Positions 53,794-62,446 of a stretch of 64,000 nt of DNA are shown here, one piece after another. The translations under genes were made by a program, and so were the position numbers. The stretch spans positions 1,364,001 through 1,428,000 of the forward strand of contig NZ_CP092462.1 in the NCBI RefSeq assembly GCF_022387135.1, read 5' to 3'. A model generated the notes under the pieces. That model was not told the origin of the DNA. It saw only the letters and a program-made list of their open reading frames with translations, and searched no databases. Positions within the stretch are counted from its first letter, which is position 1. Every line of letters starts with the position of its first letter. Source of the DNA: Comamonas sp. B21-038. GTDB taxonomy: Bacteria; Pseudomonadota; Gammaproteobacteria; Burkholderiales; Burkholderiaceae_C.

Positions 53794-55190
53794 GCACCAA
53801 AGTACGTACCCGTTTTGCCCCATCGCCGACCGGCTTTATCCACCTGGGCAACATCCGCTCGGCCCTCTACCCCTGGGCCTTCGCACGCGCCAACCAGGGT
53901 GATTTCATCCTGCGCATCGAAGACACCGACCTGGAGCGTTCCAACCAGGCGTCCGTCGATGTGATTCTGGAAGGCATGGCCTGGCTGCAGCTGGACCCCA
54001 ACGAGGGCCCGTTCTACCAGATGCAGCGCATGGACCGCTACAAGGAAGTGCTGGCCACCCTGCAAGAGAAGGGCGCCGTCTACCCTTGCTACATGAGCAT
54101 GGAAGAGCTGGACGCGCTGCGTGAAAAGCAGATGGCCAACAAGGAAAAGCCCCGCTATGACGGCACCTGGCGCCCCGAAGAGGGCAAGGTGCTGCCGCCG
54201 GTACCCGAAGGCGTCAAGCCGGTGCTGCGCTTCAAGACGCCGCTGACTGGCCTGGTCGCCTGGGAAGACAAGTGCAAGGGCCGCATCGAGTTCCAGAACT
54301 CGGAGCTGGATGACCTGGTGATCGCCCGTCCCGATGGCACGCCGACCTATAACTTCTGCGTCTGCGTCGATGACATGGATATGGCCATCACCCACGTGAT
54401 CCGGGGTGACGACCATGTCAACAACACGCCCCGCCAGATCCACATCTTCGAAGCGCTGGGCGCCGATGTGCCGGTGTTTGCCCACCTGCCCACCGTGCTC
54501 AATGAGCAAGGCGAGAAGATGAGCAAGCGCAATGGCGCCAAGGCCGTCACCCAGTACCGCGACGAAGGCTACCTGGCCGATGCCATGGTGAACTACCTGG
54601 CACGCCTGGGCTGGAGCCACGGCGATGACGAAATCTTCTCGCGCCAGCAGTTCCTGGAGTGGTTCAACCTCGACCACCTGGGCCGCAGCGCGGGCCAGTT
54701 CGACGAGGCCAAGCTGCGCTGGGTCAATGCCCAGCACATGAAGCTGACGCCCGATGACGAGCTGGCAGCCATGCTGACCCCGTTCCTGAAGAACCTGGGC
54801 CTGGACAGCATCACCGTCGGTGATGGCCGCCTGCCACGCATCTGTGCATTGTTCAAAGACCGCTGCGACACCCTGGTGGATCTGGCGCAATGGGCCCAAG
54901 TGTTCTACAAGGACGTGCAGCCCAGCGCGGAAGACCTGGCTGCCCATGTGACGCCCGAGATCATTCCGGTGATCGACGAGCTGCTGCAGGTGCTGCAGGC
55001 AGGTGATTGGAGCAAGGAAGCGATCAGCGCTGGCTTCAAGCAGGTGCTCAAGACACACGGCATGAAGATGCCCCAACTGGCGATGCCGGTGCGTGTTTTG
55101 GCGGTGGGTACCGCCCATACGCCGTCGGTGGACGCAGTGCTTGCATTACTCGGTCGTGAAAAAATTATCGAAAGACTGCAAAAGCGCTGA
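53790..55190 (+). CDS. gltX: Glutamate--tRNA ligase
   Basis: 466-residue class I aminoacyl-tRNA synthetase. The HIGH-type motif is HLGN (residues 18-21) in [18 protein letters not shown], and the KMSKR motif is near residue 243 in [15 protein letters not shown]. It is translationally coupled to metZ by a 4-bp overlap. The tRNA array that includes four copies of its own substrate, tRNA-Glu, begins 64 bp after the stop. Confidence 0.96.
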   Translation: MSTKVRTRFAPSPTGFIHLGNIRSALYPWAFARANQGDFILRIEDTDLERSNQASVDVILEGMAWLQLDPNEGPFYQMQRMDRYKEVLATLQEKGAVYPCYMSMEELDALREKQMANKEKPRYDGTWRPEEGKVLPPVPEGVKPVLRFKTPLTGLVAWEDKCKGRIEFQNSELDDLVIARPDGTPTYNFCVCVDDMDMAITHVIRGDDHVNNTPRQIHIFEALGADVPVFAHLPTVLNEQGEKMSKRNGAKAVTQYRDEGYLADAMVNYLARLGWSHGDDEIFSRQQFLEWFNLDHLGRSAGQFDEAKLRWVNAQHMKLTPDDELAAMLTPFLKNLGLDSITVGDGRLPRICALFKDRCDTLVDLAQWAQVFYKDVQPSAEDLAAHVTPEIIPVIDELLQVLQAGDWSKEAISAGFKQVLKTHGMKMPQLAMPVRVLAVGTAHTPSVDAVLALLGREKIIERLQKR

Positions 55191-55205
55191 AATACGCCCT
55201 ATAAT
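55176..55205 (+). promoter_or_regulatory. Promoter of the tRNA array
   Basis: CTGCAA at 55176-55181 and a perfect TATAAT at 55200-55205, 18 bp apart, about 50 bp before the first tRNA. The -35 box lies within the last codons of gltX. Confidence 0.65.
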
Positions 55206-55253
55206 TCGAGTCTTCGGTGAGCAGCAACAAGTAATTGTAAAACTTGCCGATAC

Positions 55254-55329
<76 letters not shown>

Positions 55330-55366
55330 AAGATTATCGGAAACGAGAAATCGGTTCTTAGGTTTT

Positions 55367-55442
55367 GACCCTATCGTCTAGAGGCCTAGGACATCACCCT
55401 TTCACGGTGAGTACCGGGGTTCGAATCCCCGTAGGGTCGCCA
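55367..55442 (+). tRNA. tRNA-Glu(UUC), copy 1
   Basis: 76 nt. The acceptor GACCCTA pairs with TAGGGTC, the anticodon loop is CTTTCAC (TTC), and CCA is encoded. It is 37 bp after tRNA-Ala copy 1. Confidence 0.95.
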
Positions 55443-55490
55443 AGTTTGAAGCGCTTGATGCTATATAATAGCTAGCAAAGCTTCCTGCCA

Positions 55491-55567
55491 GGAGTGGTAG
55501 TTCAGTTGGTTAGAATACCGGCCTGTCACGCCGGGGGTCGCGGGTTCGAGTCCCGTCCACTCCGCCA
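55491..55567 (+). tRNA. tRNA-Asp(GUC), copy 1
   Basis: 77 nt. The acceptor GGAGTGG pairs with CCACTCC, the anticodon is GTC in CTGTCAC, and CCA is encoded. A TATAAT word (55464-55469) sits in the spacer before it. Confidence 0.95.
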
Positions 55568-55589
55568 GTTTCGCCAGTCGCTCGAGTAG

Positions 55590-55621
55590 AAGCGCCTTTG
55601 TTCAAGAGGGCGCTTTTTTAA
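55590..55621 (+). terminator. Terminator inside the tRNA array
   Basis: AGCGCC/GGCGCT hairpin followed by TTTTTT, after the first Ala-Glu-Asp set. It is absent from the later repeats, so the first set may be a separate transcript. Confidence 0.75.
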
Positions 55622-55650
55622 TCGACAGCCGCAAGGCAAGTCCAGGTTTT

Positions 55651-55726
55651 GACCCTATCGTCTAGAGGCCTAGGACATCACCCTTTCACGGTGAGTACCG
55701 GGGTTCGAATCCCCGTAGGGTCGCCA
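55651..55726 (+). tRNA. tRNA-Glu(UUC), copy 2
   Basis: Identical to copy 1 over 76 nt, anticodon TTC, CCA encoded. Confidence 0.95.
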
Positions 55727-55774
55727 AGTTTGAAGCACTTGATGCTATATAATAGCTAGCAAAGCTTCCTGCCA

Positions 55775-55851
55775 GGAGTGGTAGTTCAGTTGGTTAGAAT
55801 ACCGGCCTGTCACGCCGGGGGTCGCGGGTTCGAGTCCCGTCCACTCCGCCA
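55775..55851 (+). tRNA. tRNA-Asp(GUC), copy 2
   Basis: Identical to copy 1, anticodon GTC, CCA encoded. Confidence 0.95.
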
Positions 55852-55959
55852 CAGTTTTAAAATTTGTTGAGATCATGTCATGACGCGAAGGGCTCGCGAA
55901 GCTGTACTCAGGTACAGCGAGCGAGACCGACAAAGTCATGGCTTGATATCAGCAAATTG

Positions 55960-56035
<76 letters not shown>

Positions 56036-56092
56036 ATTAAACTTGTCTGAGGCACCGCAGTAGCGGTGCAGCGCAGGCAAAGTTCTAGGATT

Positions 56093-56168
56093 GACCCTAT
56101 CGTCTAGAGGCCTAGGACATCACCCTTTCACGGTGAGTACCGGGGTTCGAATCCCCGTAGGGTCGCCA
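56093..56168 (+). tRNA. tRNA-Glu(UUC), copy 3
   Basis: Identical to copy 1, anticodon TTC, CCA encoded. Confidence 0.95.
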
Positions 56169-56216
56169 AGTTTGAAGCACTTGATGCTATATAATAGCTA
56201 GCAAAGCTTCCTGCCA

Positions 56217-56293
56217 GGAGTGGTAGTTCAGTTGGTTAGAATACCGGCCTGTCACGCCGGGGGTCGCGGGTTCGAGTCCCGTCCACTCCGCCA
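56217..56293 (+). tRNA. tRNA-Asp(GUC), copy 3
   Basis: Identical to copy 1, anticodon GTC, CCA encoded. Confidence 0.95.
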
Positions 56294-56401
56294 CAGTTTT
56301 GAAATTTGTTGAGATCGTTTCAGGACGCGAAGGCATCGCGAAGCTGTACTCAGGTACAGCAAGTGATGGCGACAAAGTCATGGAGCGACATCAGCAAATT
56401 G

Positions 56402-56477
<76 letters not shown>

Positions 56478-56534
56478 ATTAAACTTGTCTGAGGCACCGC
56501 AGTAGCGGTGCAGCGCAGGCAAAGTTCTAGGATT

Positions 56535-56610
56535 GACCCTATCGTCTAGAGGCCTAGGACATCACCCTTTCACGGTGAGTACCGGGGTTCGAATCCCCGT
56601 AGGGTCGCCA
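56535..56610 (+). tRNA. tRNA-Glu(UUC), copy 4
   Basis: Identical to copy 1, anticodon TTC, CCA encoded. Confidence 0.95.
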
Positions 56611-56656
56611 AGTTTGAAGCACTTGTAGCCATCATGGCTAGCAAAGCTTTCTGCCA

Positions 56657-56733
56657 GGAGTGGTAGTTCAGTTGGTTAGAATACCGGCCTGTCACGCCGG
56701 GGGTCGCGGGTTCGAGTCCCGTCCACTCCGCCA
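56657..56733 (+). tRNA. tRNA-Asp(GUC), copy 4
   Basis: Identical to copy 1, anticodon GTC, CCA encoded. The spacer before it is 2 bp shorter than the others and has lost the TATAAT word. Confidence 0.95.
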
Positions 56734-56742
56734 GATTCCAAA

Positions 56743-56775
56743 AGCCTTCTTGTCCTGTGGCAAGAAGGCTTTTTT
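56743..56775 (+). terminator. Terminator of the tRNA array
   Basis: AGCCTTCTTG/CAAGAAGGCT stem followed by TTTTT. Confidence 0.9.
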
Positions 56776-56808
56776 CATCGCTGCTGCTGCCCGTGTGCAG
56801 CGTGCAAG

Positions 56809-56848
56809 AAAAAGCCGATCGCCGGGTTGCCCCGCAGATCGGCTTTTT
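56809..56848. terminator. Terminator of the SDR gene (bidirectional)
   Basis: AAAAAGCCGATC pairs with GATCGGCTTTTT, 28 bp past the SDR stop. Confidence 0.85.
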
Positions 56849-56875
56849 GCATCGCAAGGCCCGCAGGCCTTGGTA

Positions 56876-57634
56876 TTACTTGGGTGCCAGGCGGATGGCG
56901 CCATCAAGGCGGATCACTTCGCCATTGAGCATATCGTTCTCGATGATGTGCTTGACCAGCTTGGCGTAGTCCTCAGGGGTACCCAGGCGGCTGGGGAAGG
57001 GCACGCCAGCGGCGAGCGCATCCTGCACCTCCTGGGGCATGCCAAAGAGCATGGGGGTGCCAAAGATGCCGGGGGCAATGGTCATGTTGCGGATGCCGCT
57101 GCGCGCCAGATCGCGGGCGATGGGCAAGGTCATGCCAACCACGCCGCCTTTGGAGGCCGCATAGGCCGCCTGGCCGATCTGGCCGTCATAGGCGGCCACG
57201 CTGGCCGTCGAGATCAGCACACCGCGCTCGCCAGTGAGCTCGGGCGCATTCTGGGCCATCGCTTCGGCGCAGAGGCGGATCATGTTGAAGCTGCCAATCA
57301 GGTTGACCGTGATGGTTTTGCTGAATAACTCCAACGAATGCGCGCCTTTTTTGCCGACGGTCTTTTCAGCCGGGGCAATGCCTGCGCAGTTGACCAGGCC
57401 AAACAGCTTGCCCAGCGATACCGCCTTGTCCACGACGGCCTGGGCCTGTTCGGCATTCGACACATCGCATTGCACAAATGCGCCGCCCAGCTGCTGGGCC
57501 AGCGCCTGGCCTTTGTCTGCCTGCATGTCGGCGATGACGACGGTGGCGCCTTCATTGGTGAGCATGCGGGCCGTGCCTTCTCCCAGGCCGGACGCGCCGC
57601 CTGTGACGATAAATACCTTCTTGGCGATTTGCAT
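56876..57634 (-). CDS. SDR-family 3-hydroxyacyl-CoA dehydrogenase (type 2, HSD17B10-like)
   Basis: 252-residue NAD-dependent short-chain dehydrogenase. The cofactor motif is [17 protein letters not shown] near residue 9, with [16 protein letters not shown] and the catalytic [23 protein letters not shown] (Ser, Tyr, Lys). The ending [14 protein letters not shown]...[17 protein letters not shown] matches type-2 hydroxyacyl-CoA dehydrogenases of fatty-acid and branched-chain oxidation. Single gene between two terminators. The exact substrate is not proven. Confidence 0.9.
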   Translation of the reverse strand: MQIAKKVFIVTGGASGLGEGTARMLTNEGATVVIADMQADKGQALAQQLGGAFVQCDVSNAEQAQAVVDKAVSLGKLFGLVNCAGIAPAEKTVGKKGAHSLELFSKTITVNLIGSFNMIRLCAEAMAQNAPELTGERGVLISTASVAAYDGQIGQAAYAASKGGVVGMTLPIARDLARSGIRNMTIAPGIFGTPMLFGMPQEVQDALAAGVPFPSRLGTPEDYAKLVKHIIENDMLNGEVIRLDGAIRLAPK

Positions 57635-57698
57635 CGCTATGTCTCCCGGTTGTTGGATCGGTGCATCTTAGCCGAGCCCAGTGCGGTGAGCAGTCACA

Positions 57699-57724
57699 AA
57701 AAAAGCCCGCGAGCGGGCTTTTCG
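57699..57724 (-). terminator. Terminator of the iron-binding protein gene
   Basis: AAAAGCCCGC/GCGGGCTTTT type stem with an A7 tract on its left (T-run on the minus strand). Confidence 0.85.
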
Positions 57725-57740
57725 TGACAGCGTGCGCGGC

Positions 57741-58784
57741 TTACTGGAAGCCGGCGCGGTCCAGCATCTGCTGCACCTTGGCCATGTTGCTGCCCACAGC
57801 GCTGATCGGGATGGTCTCGCTCTTGAACGGCTTGTCCTGCGTCATCGCCTTCAGCGCCGGGTTGTCGGTCTGCACGTTCTTGGCTGCAGGCCACTCGTTG
57901 TTGCCGTTGGCGAAGTAGGTCTGGGCTTCCGGGCTGGCCAGGTACTCCAGGAACTTGACCGCGTTGTCCTTGTTCTTGCTGTACTTGGCGACTGCGCCAC
58001 CAGCGATGTTCAGATGGGTGCCCCAGCTGCTCTGGTTCGGGAACACGACGCTCACCTTGTTGGTGATCGCGACATCGTCGGGATTGCTCGAACGCATCAG
58101 GCGAGCGAAGTAGTAGCTGTTGGTGACGGCGATATCGCATTCACCAGCGGCAACGGCCTTGATCTGGTCGGTGTCACCGCCTTTGGGTGGGCGTGCCAGA
58201 TTGTCCTTGACGCCTTGCAGCCATTGCTGGGCCTTGGCTTCACCGATGTGTTCGGTGACGGCGCCAAACAGGCTCAGGTTGTAGGGGTGCGAGGCCGAGC
58301 GGATGCAGATCTTGCCCTTGTTCTTGGGGTCGGCCAGCTTTTCATAGCTGTCGACATCCTCGAGCTTGACCTTGTCCTTGTTGTAGGCGATCACACGGGC
58401 ACGGGTCGACAGACCGAACCAGGTGATGCCGCCATCGGCTTCGGGCTGGGCGCGCAGGTTGGCGGGGATCACGTCCTCCAGCTTGGCCGAGCGGATCGGC
58501 AGGAACAGGTTGTCCTTCTCGCCGCGGTAGAGGCGGGCGGCGTCCACCATCAACACCACATCGGCAGGGGAGGCGGCACCTTCTGCCTTGAGGCGGGCCA
58601 CAATGCCTGCGTCGTCCGAGTCCACACGGTTGATCTTGATGCCGGTCGCTTTTGTGAAGTTGTTATAGAGCGCCTCATCCGTCGCGTAGTGGCGGGCAGA
58701 GTACAAGTTGACCACTTCCTGGGCTTGTGCAGCAGCACCTGCCGTGATGGCGCAAGCCAGTGCAAGGATTTTGAAAGAATGCAT
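57741..58784 (-). CDS. Fe3+ ABC transporter periplasmic binding protein (FbpA/FutA-like)
   Basis: 347-residue periplasmic ferric-ion-binding protein with a signal peptide (FKILALACAITAGAAAQAQ). Iron-site features include NLYSARHYATDEALYNNFTK at the mature N-terminus and the late tyrosine pair in AVTNSYYFARLM. The fold segment GEKDNLFLPIRS and the domain-closure regions fit the FbpA/AfuA family. No fbpB/fbpC genes are adjacent, so the permease must lie elsewhere. A GAAACAA/TTGTTTC palindrome lies about 45 bp upstream. Confidence 0.9.
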   Translation of the reverse strand: MHSFKILALACAITAGAAAQAQEVVNLYSARHYATDEALYNNFTKATGIKINRVDSDDAGIVARLKAEGAASPADVVLMVDAARLYRGEKDNLFLPIRSAKLEDVIPANLRAQPEADGGITWFGLSTRARVIAYNKDKVKLEDVDSYEKLADPKNKGKICIRSASHPYNLSLFGAVTEHIGEAKAQQWLQGVKDNLARPPKGGDTDQIKAVAAGECDIAVTNSYYFARLMRSSNPDDVAITNKVSVVFPNQSSWGTHLNIAGGAVAKYSKNKDNAVKFLEYLASPEAQTYFANGNNEWPAAKNVQTDNPALKAMTQDKPFKSETIPISAVGSNMAKVQQMLDRAGFQ

Positions 58785-58826
58785 AGGGCAAAACGTCTCT
58801 GTAAAGTTGGAGACGCGATCTTAATT

Positions 58827-58843
58827 GAAACAAGAATTGTTTC
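58827..58843. promoter_or_regulatory. Palindrome upstream of the iron-binding protein gene
   Basis: GAAACAA-GAA-TTGTTTC has perfect 7-bp arms and lies 43 bp before the ATG, an operator position. It is only a partial match to a Fur box, so the regulator is open. Confidence 0.5.
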
Positions 58844-58935
58844 TATTTAATCCAGTGCAGGGTCTGTGCTTATTCAGCCGCCATTAAGTGACGCATTGTT
58901 CATGGCACGCGAGCCGTGCTGGCCGCTGGACAGAC

Positions 58936-58963
58936 AAAAAAAAGCCCGGCAAGGCCGGGCTTT
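58936..58963 (-). terminator. Terminator downstream of the phasin gene
   Basis: AAAGCCCGGC/GCCGGGCTTT stem with a long T-run on the minus strand. It leaves a 3' untranslated region of about 165 nt after the phasin stop. Confidence 0.85.
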
Positions 58964-59045
58964 AAAAGGATCCAAGAAACCAGGTTTCGAAAAGATCCAA
59001 GGAGACAACTGGGTGCACCGACCATGTCAGTGCGATCTATGTATT

Positions 59046-59061
59046 CTAGGGTTTACCCTTG
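59046..59061. promoter_or_regulatory. Imperfect copy of the CTAGGG palindrome
   Basis: CTAGGG-TTTA-CCCTTG matches the dyad at 6939-6954 with one mismatch in an arm. It lies within the phasin 3' untranslated region. Confidence 0.35.
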
Positions 59062-59127
59062 GATTTGTCCAGGGGCTGGCCCTTTGCCGGGCTCAGTTGT
59101 GGGTATTGGGCCACAACCAGCGTCCGT

Positions 59128-59685
59128 TCAGCGGCGCTTGGCGGTCGCTGCGCTGACGGTACCAGCAGCCTTGACGGCGTTGTTGGTGATCGTGTTGAAG
59201 TTGGTCTCGGCCACTTCACCGGCTTGCTTCACGGCCTTTTGCACGGAGTCGTAGGCGTTGTTGGCAGCGGCAACAGCGGTCTTCATCACGGCAACGGCGC
59301 TTTCAGAACCGGCTGGTGCGTTCTTGGCAGCAGTGTCGACAAAGTCATTGAACTTCGACTGGGCTTCCACGGCCTTGTTCTCGAACGCCTTGCTGAATTC
59401 CAGGCTGGTGGCGGCGGCGATTTCATACAGATGGCGGCTGTAGGCAGCGGTCTTTTCGGCCATCGGTTGCAGCAGACCGCTTTGCACGCTCAGCAGATCC
59501 TGGGCGCTCTTGGCATCGAGCACGGCCGAGGTGTTGGCCGAGACATCGGACAGCGCAGCGCGGGTAGCGGCCACATTCAGTTCCACCAGCTTTTCCACGC
59601 CTTCAAAGGCCTTGTTGGTCAGGCCCAGCAGGGTTTCCAGATTCGCCTTGTGTGCAGCCAGGATTTGGTCAGGGGTCAATGCCAT
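59128..59685 (-). CDS. Phasin family protein (PHA granule-associated)
   Basis: 185-residue helical, Ala-rich amphiphilic protein that coats polyhydroxyalkanoate granules. Phasin_2 features: [21 protein letters not shown] at the N-terminus, then [18 protein letters not shown] and [20 protein letters not shown]. The ATG at 59685 is chosen because GGAG is 7 bp upstream; the nearby ATG at 59691 is too close to it. A 16-bp inverted repeat of TGC-rich words lies upstream, a candidate PhaR-type control site. PHA synthase genes are not in the window. Confidence 0.93.
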   Translation of the reverse strand: MALTPDQILAAHKANLETLLGLTNKAFEGVEKLVELNVAATRAALSDVSANTSAVLDAKSAQDLLSVQSGLLQPMAEKTAAYSRHLYEIAAATSLEFSKAFENKAVEAQSKFNDFVDTAAKNAPAGSESAVAVMKTAVAAANNAYDSVQKAVKQAGEVAETNFNTITNNAVKAAGTVSAATAKRR

Positions 59686-59768
59686 GTTCATACTCCGTCT
59701 CGTTAGAAGTGGTGAAAATACCGGTCCGGACACCCATTGTGTACCGGAGGCTTGTGCATTGCTTTGAA

Positions 59769-59844
59769 TTGCTGCACTGCACAATGACTCTATTGTTGGG
59801 CATCTGCGGGTGTTTTGCAAGCCTTTTTTTGTGCAGTGCAGCAA
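59769..59844. promoter_or_regulatory. Perfect 16-bp inverted repeat upstream of phasin (PhaR-like)
   Basis: TTGCTGCACTGCACAA (59769-59784) and its exact reverse complement TTGTGCAGTGCAGCAA (59829-59844) are separated by 44 bp, 84-160 bp before the phasin start. TGC/GCA-rich words are typical of PhaR operators, which control phasin genes. The assignment is by position and composition. Confidence 0.6.
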
Positions 59845-60170
59845 AAAATCTTTTGTTTTGATTTCAATCATTTACCTTTTGTTTAATTAGTTGATGGGGT
59901 AACGAATTAATCGCCTGGCAATTGGCTCAAACCTGCTTGTTCTGACGTTGTAGCCGCCGCATGTGACAGCACGATGGCAGCGTCTGTGCTGGTCTGTCTC
60001 CGACAGTGCCGCGCTGCGGTGACGGCGGGTTCGGGCACTCGAAGAACGTGTTTACGATCTCCTCGCGCCGCGACAGCGGTTTTGCGGGATGGGAGGCGAG
60101 GGGGGCGCCCAGCCGCGCAACACCGCAGCCATAGTCGCACTATTGCGAGGATTTGCAACGACGCAGACTG

Positions 60171-60241
60171 CCCTTAGTCGGGCACCCCTAGTCGGGCACC
60201 CCTGCCCGGGCGGCCCTAGCCGGGCGCCCCTAGTCGGGCAC
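60171..60241. repeat. 14-bp tandem repeat (five units)
   Basis: Units CCCTTAGTCGGGCAC, CCCTAGTCGGGCAC, CCCTGCCCGGGCGG, CCCTAGCCGGGCGC and CCCTAGTCGGGCAC lie head to tail, the first being 15 bp long. Not in a coding frame that I can support. Confidence 0.85.
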
Positions 60242-60429
60242 CCGCAAAACCCTTGTCCCTATGGGTTGGAGTGAAATGGGCCGATTTCTGCGCGCTGGCC
60301 CTTGCTTGCACCCCGGTGCAAGCTGCGGACCTGCCCTTCGAACTCATCCCGATTGCACTCCAACGCGGCTGCGTAGAGATCGCAAACACGTTCTACAATG
60401 CCTGCGAACTTCGTGACCAGGATGGCCAG

Positions 60430-60888
60430 ATGTCTTCTTCGCAGCAGCACGCCGAGCGTCCCCAGCCGCAGCCCCGGTCGGCCTATGCCGAGTTTGTGCG
60501 CATAACCACCCGCTGGGCGGATAACGATGCCTATGGGCATGTCAACAACGTCGTTTATTACAGCTGGTTCGACACGGCCGTGAACCGCTTGCTGATTGAC
60601 AATGGGCTGCTCGATCTGGAAAAGAGCACCAGCATCGGCCTGGTGGTGGAGACCCAATGCCACTATTTTGCGCCGGTGTCCTATCCGCAGGATGTCGATG
60701 TTGGCGTGCGTGTCGCGCATCTGGGTAAAAGCAGTGTGCGTTATGAGCTGGCGATTTTTGTGGCCGGTGCATCGCAAAGCGCCGCTTGCGGGCATTTTGT
60801 CCATGTCTATGTGGACCGCAGCAGCCGGCGCCCGGTTGCGCTGCCAGACGCCACGCGCTTGGCGCTCGACAGACTGCGCCTGCGATAA
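60430..60888 (+). CDS. Acyl-CoA thioesterase (4HBT hotdog family)
   Basis: 152-residue cytoplasmic thioesterase. The conserved motif RWADNDAYGHVNNVVYYSWFD is at about residues 27-47, with the later ETQCHYFAPVSYPQDVDVGVRV typical of the YbgC/FcbC group. The start at 60430 follows AGGA at good spacing. The frame is open upstream to 60253 with a signal-like stretch, but that part is not conserved in this family. It probably releases free acids from small or aromatic acyl-CoAs. Confidence 0.88.
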   Translation: MSSSQQHAERPQPQPRSAYAEFVRITTRWADNDAYGHVNNVVYYSWFDTAVNRLLIDNGLLDLEKSTSIGLVVETQCHYFAPVSYPQDVDVGVRVAHLGKSSVRYELAIFVAGASQSAACGHFVHVYVDRSSRRPVALPDATRLALDRLRLR

Positions 60889-61065
60889 GCCTCCGCGGGG
60901 ATGCCTTGCCCTGCCTCACAGCAGGGCGGCGGTCAATCGCCTACACTTGCCGCTGTTGCGACCTTATGAAATAGGCGCTGGGTTGTGGATACGAGACACG
61001 GCGTCTGCCTGTAGCAGCCACATTGGCCGCTGCACGTGTTGGCGCGCAACCCTGTGCTGCCAACC

Positions 61066-62319
61066 ATGATTATCCAAAGTCTGCTGGACACCGACCTGTA
61101 CAAGTTCACGATGATGCAGGTGGTGCTGCACCAGTTTCCGGGAGCCCAGGTGGAATACAAGTTCCGCTGCCGCAACCCCGGCGTGCAACTGGCGCCGTAT
61201 GTGGACGAGATTCGCGCCGAAATCCAGCATCTGTGCAGCCTGCGCTTTGCCGATGACGAATTGGCCTATCTGCAGTCGCTGCGCTTCATCAAAAGCGATT
61301 TCATCGATTTTCTGCGGCTCTACCAGCTCAAGGAAAAATACATCAGCGTGATGCCGCTGCCCAGCGGTGAGATCGATATCACGATCACCGGCCCCTGGCT
61401 GCACACCGTGCTGTTCGAGATCCCGGTGCTGGCCATCGTCAATGAGGTCTACTTTCGCAACACCCAGCCTGAGCCCGATTGGGCGGAGGGGCGCAGGCGC
61501 CTGGCGGGCAAGATCGAGGCCATGCGTGGGCAGGGCCTGGAGGCGCTCAAGATCGCCGACTATGGCACGCGCCGGCGTTTCAGCCATCGCTGGCAGCGCG
61601 AGGTGCTGGGCAGCCTGGTGGGTGGCCTGGGCGTGGCCACACATCCAGCGATGCCGGGCGAGCGCCGGGGCCAGCTGGCCGGCACCAGCAACACCTTGTT
61701 TGCCAAACAACTGGGCCTGACCCCGTTGGGCACGATGGCCCATGAATACCTGCAGGCCTGCCAGGCGCTGGGCCCGCGCCTGCGCGAAAGCCAGATCTAT
61801 GGCTTTGACATGTGGGCCAAGGAATACCGGGGCGATCTGGGCATTGCGCTGTCCGATGTCTATGGCATGGATGCCTTCCTGCGCGATTTCGACCTGTACT
61901 TCTGCAAGCTCTTTGACGGCGCGCGGCATGACAGCGGCGACCCGTTCAGCTGGGGTGAGCGGCTGATTGCCCATTACAAGCTGCACAAGGTCGATCCGCT
62001 GAGCAAGATCCTGATCTTCAGCGATGCGCTGACGATACCGCGCACCATTGCACTGTTCGAACGCTTCCAGGGGCGCTGCCAGCTGGCCTTCGGTGTGGGC
62101 ACCAACCTGACCAATGACCTCGGCTACGAGCCGCTGCAGATCGTCATCAAGATGACCCGCTGCAATGGCCAGCCGGTCGCCAAGATATCGGACACGCCCG
62201 GCAAGAGCATGTGCGACGACGAAAAATACCTGGCCTATCTGCGCCAGGTGTTCAACCTGCCCCCCAGCCAGCACATGCCGCCGCAAGGGGTGGCACCAGC
62301 CCCCGCACGTGCGGGTTAA
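61066..62319 (+). CDS. pncB: Nicotinate phosphoribosyltransferase
   Basis: 417-residue NAD-salvage enzyme that joins nicotinate and PRPP. Markers: [20 protein letters not shown] at the N-terminus, [16 protein letters not shown] (with the conserved His of the family), and the phosphate-binding [14 protein letters not shown]. The ending is [19 protein letters not shown]. The start [10 protein letters not shown] at 61066 fits the family. Single gene. Confidence 0.95.
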   Translation: MIIQSLLDTDLYKFTMMQVVLHQFPGAQVEYKFRCRNPGVQLAPYVDEIRAEIQHLCSLRFADDELAYLQSLRFIKSDFIDFLRLYQLKEKYISVMPLPSGEIDITITGPWLHTVLFEIPVLAIVNEVYFRNTQPEPDWAEGRRRLAGKIEAMRGQGLEALKIADYGTRRRFSHRWQREVLGSLVGGLGVATHPAMPGERRGQLAGTSNTLFAKQLGLTPLGTMAHEYLQACQALGPRLRESQIYGFDMWAKEYRGDLGIALSDVYGMDAFLRDFDLYFCKLFDGARHDSGDPFSWGERLIAHYKLHKVDPLSKILIFSDALTIPRTIALFERFQGRCQLAFGVGTNLTNDLGYEPLQIVIKMTRCNGQPVAKISDTPGKSMCDDEKYLAYLRQVFNLPPSQHMPPQGVAPAPARAG

Positions 62320-62446
62320 TCGGGAGGGCGGCTGTCACCCGCAGCCGGTCCTGGCGCATGGCCGCTGACTAAAATCACCGGCTGCACCCGTCTGCCAAGC
62401 GCGCACGGCTGCATGGGGGAATAAGCACAAACACAAGGAGCAGCTT

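Larger units (their letters stand above)
58785..59127. other. Intergenic region between phasin and iron-binding protein genes
   Basis: 343 bp. It holds the palindrome at 58827, the phasin terminator at 58941, two GATCCAAG direct repeats near 58970-59000 and a CTAGGG-TTTA-CCCTTG dyad at 59046. No gene is supported. Confidence 0.5.
59686..60429. other. Gene-free 744-bp region with repeats
   Basis: It holds the phasin promoter side (inverted repeat at 59769-59844), an AT-rich segment near 59820-59905, the 14-bp tandem repeat at 60171-60241 and the leader of the thioesterase gene. Open frames on both strands are short and lack family features. Confidence 0.55.

Noticed and set aside
50977..53823. 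Minus-strand open frame of 948 codons
   Set aside because: Antisense of purF and metZ; composition is His/Gln/Arg-rich, as for shadow frames.
59012..59156. AAGGAGACAAC followed by a GTG frame on the plus strand near the phasin 3' end
   Set aside because: The frame is short, runs into the phasin coding region on the other strand and lacks any protein-like features; probably a chance ribosome-binding-like string.
60171..60241. 14-bp repeats as a possible CRISPR array
   Set aside because: Units are contiguous with no spacers and no cas genes occur nearby.
60253..60429. N-terminal extension of the thioesterase with a signal-like segment
   Set aside because: The conserved protein begins near 60430 with a ribosome-binding site; hotdog thioesterases of this group are cytoplasmic.
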